Below are positions 32,333 through 34,655 of a DNA stretch of 34,655 nucleotides, piece by piece. The notes beneath the pieces were generated by a model that was not told the DNA's origin, ran no database searches, and saw nothing but the letters and a program-made list of their open reading frames with translations. The stretch is from Planctomycetia bacterium (GTDB lineage: Bacteria > Planctomycetota > Phycisphaerae > Phycisphaerales > SM1A02), in contig SXSS01000093.1 of assembly GCA_005792145.1 (NCBI GenBank), positions 1 to 34,655 on the forward strand, written 5' to 3'. A program made the position numbers and the translations under genes. Each line of letters begins with the position of its first letter. Positions within the stretch are counted from its first letter, which is position 1.

Positions 32333-33946
32333 ATGAATGCCACTCGCGCGAGCGAACACGCGCCCCAAACAACGAGCGGCATCATCGACACAATACAGTC
32401 GCTGATCGTCGCCTTTGTTTTCGCGATGGCATTCCGCGGATTTATTCTTGAGGGTTTTGTGATTCCAACTGGATCGATGGCGCCAACTTTGATGGGCGCT
32501 CATGTTCGTCTGCGAAGTCCTGTGACGGGATATGAATATGCCGCGGATAGCGCCGAACTCATTATGGCGGCGATGAGCAAGATGCAAGGTCCTCGGCCGA
32601 TTTTCGATCCGATGATTACTCGGCAGCTTCCTGTGCAGATGTTGCCAAACGAAGAACTCGCGACAGAAAGCCGAATGGGCGATCGTGTGTTGGTTCTGAA
32701 ATATCTCTTCCCATTCACCGCGCCAAAGCGCTGGGATGTTGTGGTTTTTAAGAATCCGACAGATCCTGTTGGTGATGCGGTGTATTACATCAAGCGACTT
32801 GTGGGCATGCCAGATGAAACGCTTTTGGTTGCCGATGGCGATATTTTTACTGGTCCAATCTCCGCAAGCGCAGACGAACTACGCATTCAGCGCAAGCCGG
32901 AATATGTTCAACGCGCAGTTTGGCAACCAGTCTATGACAGCGACTTTCAGCCAACAGATATTCCACGACTCGAATCTGCCTTGCGTCGAAATTGGGCGGG
33001 CGCACCGTGGACTGCGTCAGAAGGTTGGAAAATTCGCGGGGATCGAGCGTGGACTTGGGAGAAGAAAACTGCCGCAAGTTTGACTTGGTCAAATGAAGTT
33101 CTCGCACTCGATGATTGGAACGCCTACAACATTTATCGCCGTGAAGTCCCGCTCTTTCCCACAGCTGATCTCAGTATCGCCGCAGCGATCGACGTGACAG
33201 ATGCAAGCGCATTTCGTACGACGCTCAACTTGACGGCGCGCGGAATGCTTTATCAGTTCGACTTTGCCAATGGCCAAGTCGTGCTCTCCGTGCAACAAGC
33301 AGAATCGCAAGAAGTGATTGCGACCGTCACGCGGCCATTCATTCCCAAGTCGAACACGCCGCTCTGGTTGGAGATGTGGCATGTCGATCAAGAAATGTCC
33401 GTGTTCGTCGATGGCGAACGCATCGCTGATCTGCAATATGACTTCGGTGGATCCATCAAAAGAATTCTTGCCTCACACTTTGGGCGATCGCTCGAACAGG
33501 TGCTTTCAAATCCAATGGGACAACGTCCAACTCCAACGGGAATCCAGTGGACATTCGATGGCGCGCCATTCACGCTTCGGCGCGTCGAGGTGAAACGCGA
33601 TCTGTACTATCGCCCAGATTTTTTAAGCGCGAATAATCAATTTCCTACCAACGGTCCCGCGATTGCAGGACTCGCATTTGCGACGGATCCAACGACTCTT
33701 TCCAGAGTGAAGCCTGGTGAATATGTCATGTTTGGTGACAACAGTGGCGCAAGCAAAGATTCAAGACTCTGGGGTCGACCACATCCTCTGGTCGTAGGCG
33801 AACTCGGAATTGAAAGTCCATTCATCGTTCCAAGTCAAATGGTCATTGGCAAGGCTTGGTCTGTGTATTTTCCAGCGCCACTCGCGCTCACTCCTGGCGG
33901 ACGATCATTCATCCCAGACATGGGGCGCGTGAGATTCATTCGCTAG
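32333..33946 (+). CDS. lepB: Signal peptidase I with a large lectin-like insertion
   Basis: A 537-residue type I signal peptidase, against about 200-330 in most bacteria. One N-terminal helix (about 20-40) anchors it. The catalytic Ser48 lies in IPTGSMAPTL (box B), the general-base Lys154 in YYIKRLVGMPDE (box D), and GDNSGASKDSRLWG (468-481) is box E. An insert of about 55 residues lies between boxes B and C (60-115). A second insert of about 240 residues (190-430) sits between boxes D and E; its 275-420 part, with ARGMLYQFDFANGQVVLSV and FVDGERIADLQYD, looks like a LamG/concanavalin-like beta-sandwich. It removes signal peptides of exported proteins such as those in this window. The insertion may reach the periplasmic substrate or the cell wall; that is inference. 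Confidence 0.95.
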   Translation: MNATRASEHAPQTTSGIIDTIQSLIVAFVFAMAFRGFILEGFVIPTGSMAPTLMGAHVRLRSPVTGYEYAADSAELIMAAMSKMQGPRPIFDPMITRQLPVQMLPNEELATESRMGDRVLVLKYLFPFTAPKRWDVVVFKNPTDPVGDAVYYIKRLVGMPDETLLVADGDIFTGPISASADELRIQRKPEYVQRAVWQPVYDSDFQPTDIPRLESALRRNWAGAPWTASEGWKIRGDRAWTWEKKTAASLTWSNEVLALDDWNAYNIYRREVPLFPTADLSIAAAIDVTDASAFRTTLNLTARGMLYQFDFANGQVVLSVQQAESQEVIATVTRPFIPKSNTPLWLEMWHVDQEMSVFVDGERIADLQYDFGGSIKRILASHFGRSLEQVLSNPMGQRPTPTGIQWTFDGAPFTLRRVEVKRDLYYRPDFLSANNQFPTNGPAIAGLAFATDPTTLSRVKPGEYVMFGDNSGASKDSRLWGRPHPLVVGELGIESPFIVPSQMVIGKAWSVYFPAPLALTPGGRSFIPDMGRVRFIR

Positions 33947-33960
33947 CCCGCAGAACCACC

Positions 33961-34655
33961 GTGCGCATTTCCGTTCCAGTCGCGGATGGATTTCTTCTCG
34001 TGTGCGCTGTGCTGTGGGGTGCTGGATTTGTTGCGCAAAGAATCGCCACGCAAGAGATGGGCGATACTCCATTCACATTCAACTCCGCTCGATTTCTGCT
34101 GGGTGCAATACTTTTATTCCCATTCATTGTTCGCCGAACTTCTGCGCGAACCAAAGTGACCATGACAGGTGGAATCATCGCGGCGTGCGTGATGTTGCTC
34201 GCCGCGTCGCTTCAACAAAAAGCGATGTCGACAGTCACAGCGGGAACTGCGGGATTCATCACTGGCACATATGTCATTTGGACTCCGCTGCTTGGATTGT
34301 GCTGGGGGCAACGCGTCACCGCTCGCGTGTGGATTGGCGCAGTGCTTTCTCTCGTCGGACTTTGGTTCCTGACAATGCAAGGTGGGCGCGAGTTTTCAGC
34401 TGGAGATCTCTATCTCTTGGGCTGTGCAATTGCGTGGGCGCTGCATGTCCATGTCATTGGATGGGCCGCGATGCGCGGCGACGCGCTGGGCATTGCATTC
34501 GTGCAATTTTTGGTGACAGGAATTCTTTCGGGAATCATTGCGATCGGTATCGAACCAGTCTCTATCGATCTGTTACGCATGGGTTCAGGCGCAATAGCAT
34601 TTTCCGCTGTCTTTTCTATTGGCATCGCATTTACGCTGCAGGTGCTTGCACAAAC
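33961..34655 (+). CDS. DMT/EamA-family transporter, 3' end outside the window
   Basis: Translation from the GTG at 33961 stays open for 231 codons to the window edge, so it has no stop here. The protein is almost all hydrophobic, with about seven membrane segments. The first reads DGFLLVCAVLWGAGFVAQR, then FNSARFLLGAILLFPFI, then TAGTAGFITGTYVIWTPLLG. This is the EamA layout: WG.gFv.. in helix 1 and 'aR.l.a...l' in helix 2. DMT proteins export or import metabolites such as amino acids or nucleotides; the substrate is unknown. It begins 14 bp after the lepB stop, so it likely ends the der-ricT-lepB set or continues past it. A different start is possible. Confidence 0.85.
   Translation, partial: MRISVPVADGFLLVCAVLWGAGFVAQRIATQEMGDTPFTFNSARFLLGAILLFPFIVRRTSARTKVTMTGGIIAACVMLLAASLQQKAMSTVTAGTAGFITGTYVIWTPLLGLCWGQRVTARVWIGAVLSLVGLWFLTMQGGREFSAGDLYLLGCAIAWALHVHVIGWAAMRGDALGIAFVQFLVTGILSGIIAIGIEPVSIDLLRMGSGAIAFSAVFSIGIAFTLQVLAQ

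Overview
The window looks like chromosomal DNA of a planctomycete, most likely of the class Phycisphaerae, at roughly 50% GC by eye. The signs are a very large membrane-bound-dehydrogenase-type protein (propeller, HEAT, PA14, cytochrome c), two secreted proteins ending in dockerin-like double calcium loops ([13 protein letters not shown] type), a signal peptidase I nearly twice the usual size, and two exported GH29 fucosidases. The assignment rests on family recognition, not on a marker gene. I see no insertion sequence, prophage, CRISPR array, tRNA or rRNA, and no gene-free stretch over 300 bases.

Layout. Bases 1-89 are the tail of a sugar-nucleotide dehydratase/epimerase. Bases 115-13943 are an extracytoplasmic and carbohydrate region: two dockerin-tailed secreted proteins, a lipoprotein, the giant cytochrome protein, an unknown protein, two convergent alpha-L-fucosidases and a TlpA-like thioredoxin. 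Bases 13964-16458 hold a DHA2-type efflux pump and an orphan ABC ATPase. From 16520 on the genes are mostly housekeeping: dciA-like; a leftward set phosphoesterase > yidC > mnmE > thioesterase; lpdA; a leftward pair of HTH-TPR regulator and small exported protein; gmk; leftward yggS and tmk; gpmI; a small putative caspase-fold protein; and a rightward set der > ricT > lepB > DMT transporter that runs off the window.

How the genes work together. The fucosidases, the dockerin-tailed proteins and the cytochrome protein suggest an envelope that handles algal or mucin-like fucosylated glycans. No sulfatase or fucose catabolism gene is present to complete the picture. YidC and LepB serve membrane insertion and export. 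Der, MnmE and DciA serve ribosome assembly, tRNA modification and replication. Gmk and Tmk supply nucleotides.

The most striking pattern is not a gene. At many transcription-unit starts a TAnnnT hexamer sits exactly 6 or 7 nt before the start codon and no Shine-Dalgarno is present, which predicts leaderless mRNAs. In two very short divergent intergenic gaps (23 and 20 nt) the two predicted -10 boxes overlap, suggesting bidirectional promoters. This also helps fix several start codons (ABC ATPase at 16458, the FG-GAP protein at 8469, the caspase-like protein at 29224). The other item worth attention is the 29224-29811 protein, whose His/Cys spacing resembles clan CD (caspase/CHAT) peptidases.
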